Shown: positions 10,497 to 21,135 of the stretch, one piece after another
How the letters are laid out: each line of letters starts with the position of its first letter
Position numbering within the stretch: position 1 is the first letter of the stretch
Source: Neostapfia colusana
Lineage: Eukaryota; Streptophyta; Magnoliopsida; Poales; Poaceae
NCBI GenBank assembly: GCA_030760725.1
Contig: JASWHV010000009.1
Location: 90,322,780-90,386,779 of the forward strand
DNA length: 64,000 bases
Direction: 5' to 3'
Notes under the pieces: model-generated
Seen by the model: only the letters and a program-made list of their open reading frames with translations
The model's database searches: none
What the model was told of the DNA's origin: nothing
Made by a program: the position numbers and the translations under genes

Positions 10497-10518
10497 GGGG
10501 GGGGGGGGGGGGGGGGGG
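10497..10518. repeat. 22-bp poly-G (poly-C in the NRAMP1 sense strand) in the 5' leader
   Basis: An uninterrupted run of 22 G on the plus strand, 68 bp upstream of the NRAMP1 start codon and downstream of its TATA box. The 5' UTR would therefore carry a C22 tract. Such runs are prone to length polymorphism and assembly error. Confidence 0.9.
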
Positions 10519-10583
10519 CAGAGAGTCTGCTCCAAGCTTCGAGATCGATCTGTCTGGCGGAGAGGGACTCCTCCTGCTCCCCT

Positions 10584-10590
10584 CTTATAT
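10584..10590 (-). promoter_or_regulatory. Putative TATA box of NRAMP1
   Basis: Minus-strand GATATAAGAGG; ATATAAG lies about 155 bp upstream of the start codon. With a standard 25-35 bp offset the transcript would start near 10550-10560, giving a 5' UTR of roughly 125 bp. No other TATA-like motif lies closer to the start. Confidence 0.5.
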
Positions 10591-10767
10591 CACCGGTCAC
10601 TGCTCAACTGCACATGCCGTCGCGGCCGCGCACGAGCCCGCCGCCGAGGGGCCCGAGGCGTGAGTGAGCGCGCCACGCGCCGCCCGGGGTTGAGGCGCCG
10701 TTGAGGCCTCGAGGGACCGAGGAGGTGGAGTACACGTTGGCGGGACCCACGCATGAGGGCTCACGTG

Positions 10768-10791
10768 GCGCACGCGTGCGCGCGCGTGCGT
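10768..10791. other. Alternating purine-pyrimidine (Z-DNA-prone) tract in the NRAMP1 promoter
   Basis: GCGCACGCGTGCGCGCGCGT and the next four bases alternate purine and pyrimidine without a break for 24 bp. It lies about 180 bp upstream of the TATA box and is flanked on both sides by CACGTG hexamers (near 10762 and 10795). The surrounding 10600-10890 is GC-rich without a supported gene. Confidence 0.6.
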
Positions 10792-11058
10792 TTGCACGTG
10801 CGCCGATCGTCTCGACGCCAGTCAGCCCGTTCCGCAACGCGAACGATCCAGCTCCACGGGATGAGCCCGGACGTTCTTTGGAGAGCGGCGACCACGTGGC
10901 TGTATATATTTTTTCTAAGCATAGCGGAAAAAAAAACTTAGATGAGTACTCTAAATCTCTAATACAAAAGAATATTTTCACTCTTTTCATCGTATTTTAA
11001 AATATAAGCTACATATAACACTTGACTACGACCCCGTGGGGAGAAGCCGGGAAACAAC

Positions 11059-11774
11059 TGACGGGGCCCAGCACTCGTCAAGGAATCGCATTGTGGGGTG
11101 CCGTGTTGTGTGGCACCTAACAATACATATATGAGGAACAATGTATTACATAAAATAATAGCGGAAGCTTACAAATTTTTTTTTAAATACTTTACATCAA
11201 ATAACTACAGCGAAAGTCTATATCAACTCACGTCGAATAACTAAGAGCACTCGAGATGAAGTCCAGCCCGCGGACTCCTCTCGCTAGCAACACGAAGACA
11301 ACAGCAGCGGATGGGTTCTCCCTGTATTAAACGACTCGGAAGTCTCCGAGTCTCACCAGACAACCTTCTTCCTAGCGTCGATGTTAACCTGCAAAACCAC
11401 TTATATAGCAAGCGTGAGCACATAGGCTCAGCAAGACTGATCCGTCTCTCCTAAACAAGAAACTCTACATGCACGACGGTTGCAATTAGGTTAGCTGAAT
11501 TTGCATAAAGGACTCGCCTACAGTTGATCCTTAACTTTTAGATTTTAAGCCTCATTGTGCAGACCTTGAGCCGAAAAGCATCGTAACTCCACAATCAAAC
11601 AAGAAACGCTTTGTTGTGATGCTCCTTGCACAAAGTGAAAGTAAAGTTTAATGAGCCTATCTAAATCAATCATGGTTGAAATACAAATTATATCACAGTC
11701 TTATCAAGTTCAAAAGATAACCAGTTCCAGTTGTTACTATGTCAAGACGCAGTGGGCAAATATGCTCATATGAC
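11059..11774 (-). mobile_element. Truncated 3' LTR of chromovirus element 1
   Basis: The sequence from TGACGGGGCCC (11059) to TGACTGCGA (11774) parallels the start of the central LTR at 16677-17415 base for base with scattered differences, including the GGTGCCG hairpin and the CTCGCTAGCAACACGAAG stretch. At 11775 it switches abruptly to integrase coding sequence. All of U3 and the polypurine tract are thus deleted. The outer edge lies about 470 bp from the NRAMP1 TATA box. The bases outside (ACAAC at 11054-11058) have no partner at the far end of the composite. Confidence 0.8.
11097..11117 (-). other. Conserved LTR-end hairpin, element 1 3' LTR
   Basis: GGTGCCG-TGTTGTG-TGGCACC on the plus strand: a 7-bp stem with a 7-nt loop, here with a single G-T wobble at the base next to the loop. 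It is the same structure as at six other LTR ends in this window. Confidence 0.7.
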
Positions 11775-13987
11775 TGCGATCTTGGTACATTTTGCAACCT
11801 CACGTTTCGTAAGTGTCCACCAAAACTTCTTCCGGAGATCTTGGTACATTTTGTTGCTGCCCGGATGAATGGAAACTTGGACAAATGAGTTTCATCCAAA
11901 ATTTTCTTCCGTAGTCCCATATCCCGGGGTACTACAATCCGGTCGTTGAACCACAAGGTACCATCCTCGTCCTTCCGGAAGCACTTCATTTTTCCGTTGT
12001 CTAATCTTCGTCGTATGTGCGACATACCCTTGTCATTTCGTTGAGCTTCAGTGATCTCTTCTCGGATGGTAGGAATGAGAGCGAGATTATGGAGAGCTCC
12101 ATACGGGACGACACAGAGGCTTGGTTCGTCATCATCCATTTTAGCGATACTTAAGTGATGGATATGTGCCTTACGACTGAGCGCATCGGCGACCACATTT
12201 GCCTTTCCTGGATGATAATGAATCTCCAGTTCGTAGTCTTTAATGAGCTATAGCCATCTTCGTTGCCTCATGTTCAATTCTTTCTGAGTGAAGATGTACT
12301 TCAAGCTCTTGTGGTCGGTGTAGAGGTGTACAAGATTTCTGAGCAAGTAATGCCTCCACATCTTCAAAGCAAGGACCACGACAGCTAACTCAAGATCATG
12401 AGTTGGATAATGCTGCTCGTGAGTTCTGAGTTGACGAGATCCATAAGCGAACACTCGTCTTTCTTGCATCAGCACACAGCCAAGACCGATGCCAGATGCA
12501 TCGCAATAAACATCGAATGGCTTTGTCGTATCCGGCTAACCAAGAACTGGGGCTGTTGTGAGATGCTTCACTAAAGTATTGAAAGCTTGTTCACACGCAG
12601 CACCCCACATAAATCTGGTGTTCTTCTTTAATAATTCCGTCATCGGTTTAGCGATCTTAGAGAAACCCGGAATGAACCTCCGGTAATAACCCGCTAAACC
12701 GAGGAAGCTACGGATTTCATGTACTGACTTTGGTGACTCCCATTTCTGTACTTGGATAATCTTACTCGGATCTACAGCGATGCCCTCCGCCGAAATGATG
12801 TGTCCGAGAAAAGGTACTTGATTAATCCAGAATTCACACTTGCTGAATTTTGCATAGAGCTGATGATCTCGCAATCTTTGTAGCACAATATGCAGATGTT
12901 CAGCATGTTCTTCCTTTGACTTGGAGTACACCAAGATATCTTCGATGAAGACAACGACGAATTTACCCAACTCCGGCATGAACACTGAATTCATCAGGTA
13001 CATAAAGTGTGTCGGGGCGTTGGTCAAACCAAAAGACATAACGAGATACTCATACAACCCGTATCTCGTTGAGAATGTCGTCTTCGGAATATCTTCTGCC
13101 CGGATTTTAATCTGATGATATCCGGACCAAATATCCATCTTCAAAAATACCTTCGCACCCACTAATTGATCGAAGAGCATATCAATGCAAGGTAGTGGAT
13201 ACTTGTTATTGATGGTAACGGCGTTCAAAGGACGACAATCAACACAAAGCCGTAGTGTTTCGTCCTTCTTCTTGACAAACAATGCTGAACAACCCCAAGG
13301 TGATGAACTCGGTCGTATAAAACCCTTGCTCATTAGGTCATTCAGATGCGTCTTCAATTCTGTCAGTTCATTGGGTGCCATCTTGTACGACCTTCGTGAT
13401 ATCGGTGTTGTTCCCGCTATAAGTTCAATCTTGAACTCAACGTCTCGTTCGAGCGGCATGCCCGCTAAATCCTCGGGAAACACATCCGGATACTCACGTA
13501 CCACCGGAATGTCCTCTATCTTGACAGCTTCCGTTTGGTTCACTGTTGCAATCTGCTGCCGTCTAGCGCCCAGAATTAATATATGAAGACCGTGCTGTGG
13601 GGAGCTGAGCTCAACGGTCCTGGAGCTGATGTTAAGAACCGCTCTGTGGTAATTCAACCATGACATCCCCAAAATGATGTCGATCTTCAGACCCTCAAGG
13701 ATAATGAGAGTCGTAGGGTATATTCTACCCCCCAAACAAAGAGGTGCTCGGGAGACAATCTCACTTGCAGTCCTGCTGCCCCCGGGCGAAGATATGAGGT
13801 ATTGCCTCTTTGTATAAACTGTTTGGAGCTGATGTTGAGCCACGAAAGATTGGCTAACGAAGTTGTGTGTGGCACCGGAATCAAAGAGAACTAAAACCGG
13901 TAGCTGATTCAGAGAAAACATCCCTGCTAAAGCGGCTTCTCCTTCCGGAACATCATCAATCACAGTATAGTGAATATTGCCCCTTAT
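11775..13987 (-). pseudogene. Element 1 pol: protease, reverse transcriptase, RNase H, start of integrase (broken)
   Basis: Protease DSGATHNF lies near 13875. Reverse transcriptase spans about 13400-12780 and RNase H about 12530-12250. The histidine-rich integrase start ends at the 11775 junction, so the catalytic core and chromodomain are missing. Breaks: in-frame stops at 12536-12538 and 12248-12250, a one-base deletion near 11885, and a stop at 13988-13990 separating it from gag. The RT active site reads FIEDILVYS, with Glu replacing the first catalytic Asp (codon 12941-12943). Other deviations from the sister element include VDCRP and KMDIWSG. This element is the most decayed of the set. 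Family: Tekay/Del-like chromovirus, from similarity to element 3. Confidence 0.85.
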
Positions 13988-15129
13988 CTACCCTCCTATC
14001 TGCAGATTGAGGTCCGGGTCGTATTGTTGTAAATATGATGACCCGTAGCCTCGAGTTCCCTCCGGACATTGCCTAGCATAATGGCCCATACGTCCACAAG
14101 TAAAACAAGGATGTCTCTCCGGTTCTTCGTTGACTTGCGGTGGACTGCTAGGTACAAGTGGCTGCAGCGATGGAGCACAAACCACCGTCTGATGCTGCAG
14201 CTGTGGAGGTGGTGCAAGTTGCAGAACTTGACCAGCAATCAACCTCTGAGGAGTGGATCGTACAGATGGCCTCCATCTTCCACCAGGTGGCGCTTGATAC
14301 ACCAAACGGTACTTTTGAGGCACATAACTTGTGCTAGCCTGCTCGATCTCACTCATCTTTCTCTTCTCGTCTTGCCACTCAAGTGTCGGCTTCTCTTGGA
14401 TGAAAGCCGAATCGACCATGTCAGTGTAACTGCCGTTATTGTGTACGGCCAGCTTTTCCTGTAATATGGCACTCAGGCCATGGAAGAATAGGTCACACCG
14501 TGCCTCTTCTTTCGCCACATATTCGGGAGCATATTGGGACAAAAGATTAAATCTTCTGACATACTCGAGGACACTCATGTCCCCTTGCTTCAAGCCCAAA
14601 AATTCCTCCTGCTTTGCCTTGACAATACCTAGTGGTATGTAACTAGTATGAAAGGCTTCACAAAATTCACTCCATGCTACTTGATGGTCTTCCAGAATGG
14701 TGGCAAGATATTCAACCCACCAGTTTCCGGCGGCTCCATGGAGTTGATGAGCGGCAAACTTTGTCTTCTGGTATTCATCACACTCGAATACTCCAAATTT
14801 TGACTCCATGACACGAAGCCATTGATCTGCTTCAACAGGTTCGGTAGCTTCAGTAAAGATTGGCGGTTGAGTCGCCAAGAAGTCCAGATAAGCGTTCCGA
14901 GGTGGAACGACTTGTTGCGTGTTCTGGAGTACGCCTTGCTGTACCAAAGCTTGGAGTAAGCGTGTGTGTTCTTGCTTTGCTTCTTGGAGTAGCCTAGCAT
15001 TCTCTTGATTAGACTCGACAACTCGAGTCATAAGATCCATCCATCCCGTGGATGGTGATTCCGACGGTGGAATGGAAGCATCACCGCCTCGACGAGAACT
15101 TCCGGCCCTACTCCTAGAGCGAGTACGAA
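13988..15129 (-). pseudogene. Element 1 gag with CCHC zinc knuckle, start codon lost
   Basis: A 350-codon frame from 15040 is open to TAG 13988-13990. It shows the capsid-type block (LRVMESKFGVF, FAAHQLHGAAGNWW, LEYVRRFNLL) and a zinc knuckle C-x2-C-x4-H-x4-C (CFTCGRMGHYARQC, residues 312-325 of that frame). Gag would bind and package element RNA. In sister element 3, gag begins at ATG 42130; the aligned codon here (15127-15129) is CTG, so the normal start is lost and the nearest in-frame ATG is 15040. Gag and pol were evidently one continuous frame in the ancestor. Confidence 0.85.
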
Positions 15130-16661
15130 CCAGACTGCATAAATGTAGTTAAGAAGAGTTAAACAAGAACTCAGCAGTATGTGAGACTAATGAAAACATG
15201 ATTATGTCAAAACTTTATGAAAGCAGTAACAAAATTCATGTTTACACAACTCCTTAGTAGGCATAGCTATCCAGCCTGTCTGTACAGAACAGACCTTTAT
15301 GTACTATATCAAGATTTTGATCTAGTTAAGAGCATCTTCATAACTCAAGTTGAATACCAAAGTTAAAGTTAACTTCAGTATCTTTCCGACGAGTACTCAT
15401 ATGCCCCCAGATCATCTCCGGATTAAAAGTTATGATTTTCCAAAATTGACAGAATCCCTGGATAAAATTTGCCAGCACCTCCTTTGTACGTGGCTGATTT
15501 TATCACAGTTGTATATGTAAATACAATAAGAATCCAAACAAACCTTGAACTACAACAATGTTGCACCATTCATAACCTTTCCAATGGGATATCATAGGCT
15601 TCTTAAGGGTTTATCTACAGAAAGTTATGGCTTAAAAACAGAAAGGTCCAGAGAGGTTTTGTTGCTGTCCTGGTTCTGGACCGTTTACCTTCCTCTGAAC
15701 TTTCTACCCATTTAGCGTGTGATTTTGCTCTGGAGCTCTACAAATAAGTTGTAGATTACTTGAGAATCTTTCCAGAACCGTATCATACACCTTAATTGGG
15801 TCAAACTACTCAGAGTTATGCTCTATTAAAGTCCAGCAAAAATTTCTGCCGAAAACAGAGCACTCCGTTTTTGAAGTCTTTGAAGCCTAGTGTCCCTCTC
15901 ATTTGAATCTTAGCTCAAAATAAGAGTTCAGTAACTAATATCTGTTTCAAATTTACATTTTTATTTGAAAGTTAGTTCATGAGTCATTTCTTCAAAGGAA
16001 AGGGGTTATTATGTTTAGTACGGCGTCGATGCACCGTAAGAAGCATGTCGGTACTACGTAGCCTCACCAAAAGAAAATCCTAAGCAGATTATACCGGCAT
16101 AAACGTATCTTAGGTGGCACTATAACGGTCACTCGCAAACGTGTACTATTCGTACTACGGTTTCGTGGTTAACCCTGCATAAGTCACACTCAATCGTCAG
16201 GTCCGGCTGCACACTGAACCCGGTATCCATACAGTTCTTACACCCGTCCGTCATCACTCGGACAGGTGTTCTCAAGCCAAACACGCCTTGAGCTACGTGT
16301 TCACGTTACTAACCACGTGACGGGGTTTTCCAAAATTGCACCACGCACGCCCGGGACAGACGTTGCTCGAGTACCCCAAACGACATGAGGAGTCGTAGAG
16401 GATACTAAAGCGGGTCGGGTTACCTGCCACCCATGGGGCTCCACCCTTCAGCTTGTGCGCACTGGTGGACAGCCCCTTACGTGCACCCCCAAAACATAAC
16501 TCATCCCGAGATGCACGATTTTCCGACATAACAAATAAGTTAGGTTGCCACCTTCATATTAAGCTAATAGTAATCCTTATGTGGGCCTAGTACCGTATCC
16601 TCACCGTGACCTTAATTTTTGTCGTAATACGATCCTCATTCCGTGCGCTATTACCAATGCA
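15130..16661 (-). other. Element 1 untranslated leader (PBS to gag)
   Basis: About 1.5 kb without a supported gene, closely matching the leader of element 3 (42131-43655). It includes AAAGTTATGATTTTCCAAA-type A/T-rich repeats and a more GC-rich stretch near the PBS (16020-16550). Leaders of this length are usual in long-LTR chromoviruses. Confidence 0.7.
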
Positions 16662-16673
16662 GCTCTGATACCA
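16662..16673 (-). other. Primer-binding site of element 1 (initiator tRNA-Met)
   Basis: Minus-strand TGGTATCAGAGC, the classic plant retroelement PBS complementary to the 3' end of initiator tRNA-Met. It lies three bases inside the central LTR end. This fixes orientation and shows that the LTR at 16677 served as the 5' LTR of element 1. Confidence 0.92.
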
Positions 16674-16676
16674 CGC

Positions 16677-19600
16677 TGACAGGGCCCAACCAACTGAGAC
16701 AGGTCACTCGCCTGGGAATCGCATTGGGTGGTGCCGTGTTGTGCGGCACCCAACAGCACACATATGAGGAACAATGTATTACATAAAACAATAGCGGAAG
16801 CTTACAAGTTTTTCTTTGTAAATACTTTACATCAAGTAACTACAGCGGAAGTCTATATCAACTCGCGTTGAATAACTAAGAGCACTCGAGATTAAGTCCA
16901 TCCCACGGACTCCTCTCGCTAGCAACACGAAGACAACAGCAGCGGCTGGGTTCTCCCTGTATTAAACGACTCGGAAGTCTCCGAGTCTCACCAGACAACC
17001 TTCTTCCTAGGGTCGATGTTAACCTGCAAAACAACTTATATAGCAAGCGTGAGCACATAGGCTCAGCAAGACTGACCCGTCTCTCCTAAACAAGAAACTC
17101 TACATGCACGACAGTTGCAATTGGGTTAGTTGAATTTGCATAAAGGACTCGCCTACAGTTGATCCTTAACTTTCAGATTTTAAGCCTCATTGTGCATATC
17201 TTGAGCCGAAAAGCATCGCAACTCCACAATCAAACAAGAAATGCTTTGTTGCGATGCTCCTTGCACAAAGTGAAAGTAAAGTTTAATGAGCCTATCTAAA
17301 TCAATCATGGTTGAAATACAAATTACATCACAGTCTTATCAAGTTCAAAAGATAACCAGTTCCAGTTGTTACTACGTCAAGACGCAGTGGGAAAGTATGC
17401 TCATGTGACTGCGAGCGACGGTGATTCGAATCAGTACATGCCCGGACTACACGACACGTACACCCGTACTTCGAGTTGCCGGCAGCAACCTCGACTGACG
17501 TTGTACGCAGCCACCTTTCCCAAGATCTTCCACATTGGACGCATTCCAACTGCCCCGAGTACGCAAGCTCCCTCAATGTACATACCCGCAGTGGTATGTT
17601 CTTAAGCGAGTTACCTCCTGCTACCCTGACGCCGAAAGCCTAAGGCAGTTGGAAAAGTTCCACTATGGATCTCCCAAGGTACATCGGTTTCCTGGGTCCC
17701 ATATAGCCAGTATGCGCCCGGTACACAACTCAAACTTGTCCAACAGGGCCAAGCACGGACGGGCCTTAACCGATACAGGCAGGGCTATGCACGCATGGAC
17801 TGCAACCTGCTGCATCTAAACCTCCCTGCCCGGTCTCCATTTCTTATGTGTGAACTTTCCTCATCTTTTCTAATTCTGACCCGTTCCGAGTAAACCAGCC
17901 CTAAACTCGCGAGTAGCTTCCAACTACTCGACTTCTACCGGACCTTTCCTACTAACATTTAGCGTAGCCAAATCCACTTAAGGAGGTACTATTCTACCCT
18001 TTCTCTCTTAGGTATTTCTGGTCATGCAAGTGGGGTTTTCAATATCATCTAGACTTAATACAATCAACGATGCAAAGCTATGATCTCTACAAAAGAAAAT
18101 GCTTTATAAAATTGATCAAATGCAAATCGGGGCTTGCCTGTTTTGCAGGTGACTAAGGTTACAATCAGTTAGTGACGATCACTTGGAGCTTGATCACTTG
18201 CCTTCCCTTCCTTATTGATCTTCACTTTAAGTCCTTCTCTCTTGTTCACGTAGATGCTACACGATATGATCATGTATATGTATTTAATTAAAAAGCTTTT
18301 GCTAATAAGATCTAATGACAGTTTTTAAAACTGGAATTCTGTTTAAGAATTTAAAATTACACTGTTGCTAGTGGTTTGGGTTGGGTTCAAACATTATGAT
18401 CAAATGTTAAGTGCTTTTCCCACTTAAGTGTTGATCACCTTAACAAGGGTTTGTGGGCTATGCATTTGGAGTATCAATCACCTTGACCTAATGCACAATA
18501 CATACTAGACCCATAAAAGTTATACAAAGCAAAATATAACTAAAAAGTTGTTAAATGCAAACCGGGGCTTGCCTTATGTTGCTGCAGGTTTAGTTCTACT
18601 TTATAGTCAGTATCTTAGCGATGAGTTAAGCTTCAACTTGCTGCTCCGAGTCAAGTTGCCCGTCGACCTCCTTCGTCGTATTTCCTACCGATATGAATAT
18701 GCACAGTTTTTAATACAAGTAACTGAATTATAAAACAAATGTGTTTTAGGAACTAAGGATGGTTTATACCAACTCTAAGGTGAGTAAGAATCTCTGTTAT
18801 GGACAAAAACAGAGAACTTTAGGTGGGCAGTGGATGTTGGTTGGAGTAAAATTCAAAGAGTTATATCTAATGGACATAAGAAAGGTAGTGGAAAGAACCA
18901 GCAGAAAACTCGAGAAGATGACCTCAATTTGCTCTGAAATTTTTACGGTGGACCATATATCTTACAGAGGTATGGCTTGGAAAATTTCAGACAAAGTTGA
19001 TAGAAGATGTGGCCTAGGGAATTTTCTTATTATTTGTCTTCTCTGAATTCCTATGGAAAATATATTGTCTTGTCATGCTCCAAATTTGGTTTTTCAGAAA
19101 CTTTAGAGTCTCATGAGTCCATAGGACTTGGTTTCACCATTTTTGGAGCTTCCTACACAGAGATATGGATTTTAGAAGTTGGAGCTAAAAGCTGAAAACC
19201 TTTCTGCTACTTTTCCTAATTTTCAGAGACATACAAGATTGAATCAATATTTGGACAAGCAAATGAAGTTCAATGCCTCTGAAAATTTTACTGGAGTTCA
19301 AGGATTTCTTGAGGAGTGCCCTGCCCAAATTTGGGAATTTTCCAATACACAGAACTCCTGTAAAAATTCATACAAAATTTTAGTAAATGAATTAATGAGC
19401 CAAATCCAGGAAATTGCATAAATATTGGGCTGCACCCCTGGATAGTACTCTTTGAGAGGAATTCAACAAAATTTGTTTCACAATTTTTGGACACTCCTAC
19501 ACAATGTTATGGCTCTCCAAAGTTTGAACTGAAATAGGAAAATCTGGAAAATGTTTAAATGCTGACAGTGGGTCCCACTCGTCATCCCTAACCTCCAGCC

Positions 19601-21067
19601 ACGCGCCAAAACAGAGCAGTGGCGGCTGCCTCCGGTGAGGTCGCCGGAAATAACCTTCCCGGCCACCTCCGGACCCCCTGCTGGCCGCCCCCCCATTTTC
19701 CACCCTGCTGAACTAATTGGTGAGGTCGCCGGCGGCTAAAACTCGCCGGAAAGCAGTGCGCACCGGCCACAGCTAACCCTAGGGCTCCGGCGAGGTCTTG
19801 CACAGTGATTTCTCCACCAAATGGTGGGTTCTTGAACCCTAAAGCACCAGGGAATCATGGAGAAGACCGACATGAGGTCTAAACAGGCCGGGGAGAGCTC
19901 CAAACCTATCGGCACCGTGCATCCGACATGGTTCAGTGGTATACCCTCACAAAGAACTCAAATTCCTCACTCCACACTCAATTTCTTGGTCTAAAATTGA
20001 TGGAGGAGGTGTGCTAGGCAGTTAAGAACTTGTGTGCGGAGTTTGAAACACATCCAACACGAATTGAGGACGAATTTTGCAATTTCTTACCTCAAGGTCA
20101 GTTTCGGCCGCCCGGGAGAAAAACTTGAAATTCTCCCTCTGTGATCAATGGCTTGGGCTGAGTTTTGGAGGTGAGCAACTAGGCTTGTAGGTGCACCTAT
20201 GGGGTGGCATGCTTGGGCGAGATCACTGCTGGTTTGGGCTGCCCACGGTGATCAGTTCGGTTCTTCAGCTTTACCCGAGAGTTGCAGACCTTTGCTGTTT
20301 TCTGGTGCCAACGAGCTCGGGGCCATGGGGGAAAGTTGCTGGCCGGCTAGAGCACCCTTGGGCGCAGCTCTTTGCTGTTGGGGGCTCGAGCAATCGGGCT
20401 CCAGTGCTTGCTGTGCGATGGGGAGAAGAAGAACGGCAGGCTTCTGCTCGGGAGGAAAAACAGAGAGCTGGTGCTCGGCTGAGAGAAGCAAAACGGTGTT
20501 GCTGCACTCCCTGTGATGATCAGAACAAGTAAAGGACGACCCAGCAGGAGGTGGCGCCCAAAACTTGCCCCCGAAGTCCCCTGCCGTGTGCTGTCGGAAG
20601 CTGGAGCGAGGGAGGAAAGATAGAGTCGGTTGAAGCCTTGTGTGTATGACATGTGGGGTCCACCTCTCCCTCTTATCCCCTAATTCCTTTTTAAAATAGC
20701 AAACGAGCTCTAAATTTGATAAAATTTGGACGACAGGCCAAAAGAAATATGAGGAACACAATGGTGCACTCAAATTTGAATTTCGGTGAAGTCAGAATTT
20801 GAAACTGAAGTTTAAATTCAAATTTGAATTTTTTCCCGTTTAAATTCCAACAAATAGGAAATCTTTTTGAAATGCTCTGAAAATTTGCCGGGCTATTATT
20901 GGATGTGTGGAGAACCCAATGATAGCTTTAGATCTCCGTGTTCTGGAATTTTTGCAAGTTCAAGTTTCGACTTGGAGCTCACACTGTTAAATTCAAAAGA
21001 TTAAATTCCCTCTCGTTTTCTCGGTGTGACTTGTAGCTCCACTTGCTTGAGTTTTTGGGATTTCACA
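16677..21067 (-). mobile_element. Central chimeric LTR shared by elements 1 and 2 (4.4 kb)
   Basis: It begins (minus strand) TGTGAAATCCC at 21067, directly after element 2's polypurine tract, and ends ...CCCTGTCA at 16677, next to element 1's PBS. It therefore acts as 3' LTR of element 2 and 5' LTR of element 1. The part 18450-21067 is nearly identical to element 2's other LTR (28750-31368). The part 16677-18440 instead follows the element 1/element 3 LTR family (11059-11774 and 33343-35105). The switch falls at about 18440-18450, after GATCACCTTAA. The open frames inside it (for example 20252-20773) have no recognisable homology. The GC-rich zone 19560-20640 is probably part of the transcribed or promoter region. 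Confidence 0.85.
16730..16750 (-). other. Conserved LTR-end hairpin, central LTR
   Basis: GGTGCCG-TGTTGTG-CGGCACC: a perfect 7-bp stem and 7-nt loop about 55 bp from the PBS. Confidence 0.75.
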
Positions 21068-21104
21068 TCCCTCCCCCCTTAAAAAGAATCTCGTCCCGAG
21101 ATTC
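21068..21104 (-). other. Polypurine tract and adjoining palindrome, element 2
   Basis: Minus strand: GAATCTCG-GGA-CGAGATTC (21104-21086), then CTTTTT and AAGGGGGGAGGGA abutting the LTR start TGTGAAAT. The tract primes plus-strand DNA synthesis (established for LTR elements). The 8-bp perfect palindrome beside it recurs in elements 3, 4 and 6, and in altered form in element 5. Confidence 0.85.
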
Positions 21105-21135
21105 ATAAAGAAGAGACGAAGCGGTAGAGAAGGAA

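Noticed and set aside
16662..16673. GCTCTGATACCA sequences as possible tRNA gene pieces
   Set aside because: Only the 12-base complement of the tRNA 3' end is present, at LTR borders; these are primer-binding sites.
18548..19195. Three consecutive small frames conserved at 28848-29495
   Set aside because: Conservation equals that of the surrounding LTR, including non-coding parts. Stops and frame are not preserved as in a gene.
20191..20773. Overlapping open frames of 105-173 codons on both strands, repeated at 30493-31123
   Set aside because: They recur only because the LTR sequence recurs. Frames on both strands overlap, and none shows a recognisable domain. Best explained as a GC-rich non-coding LTR region.
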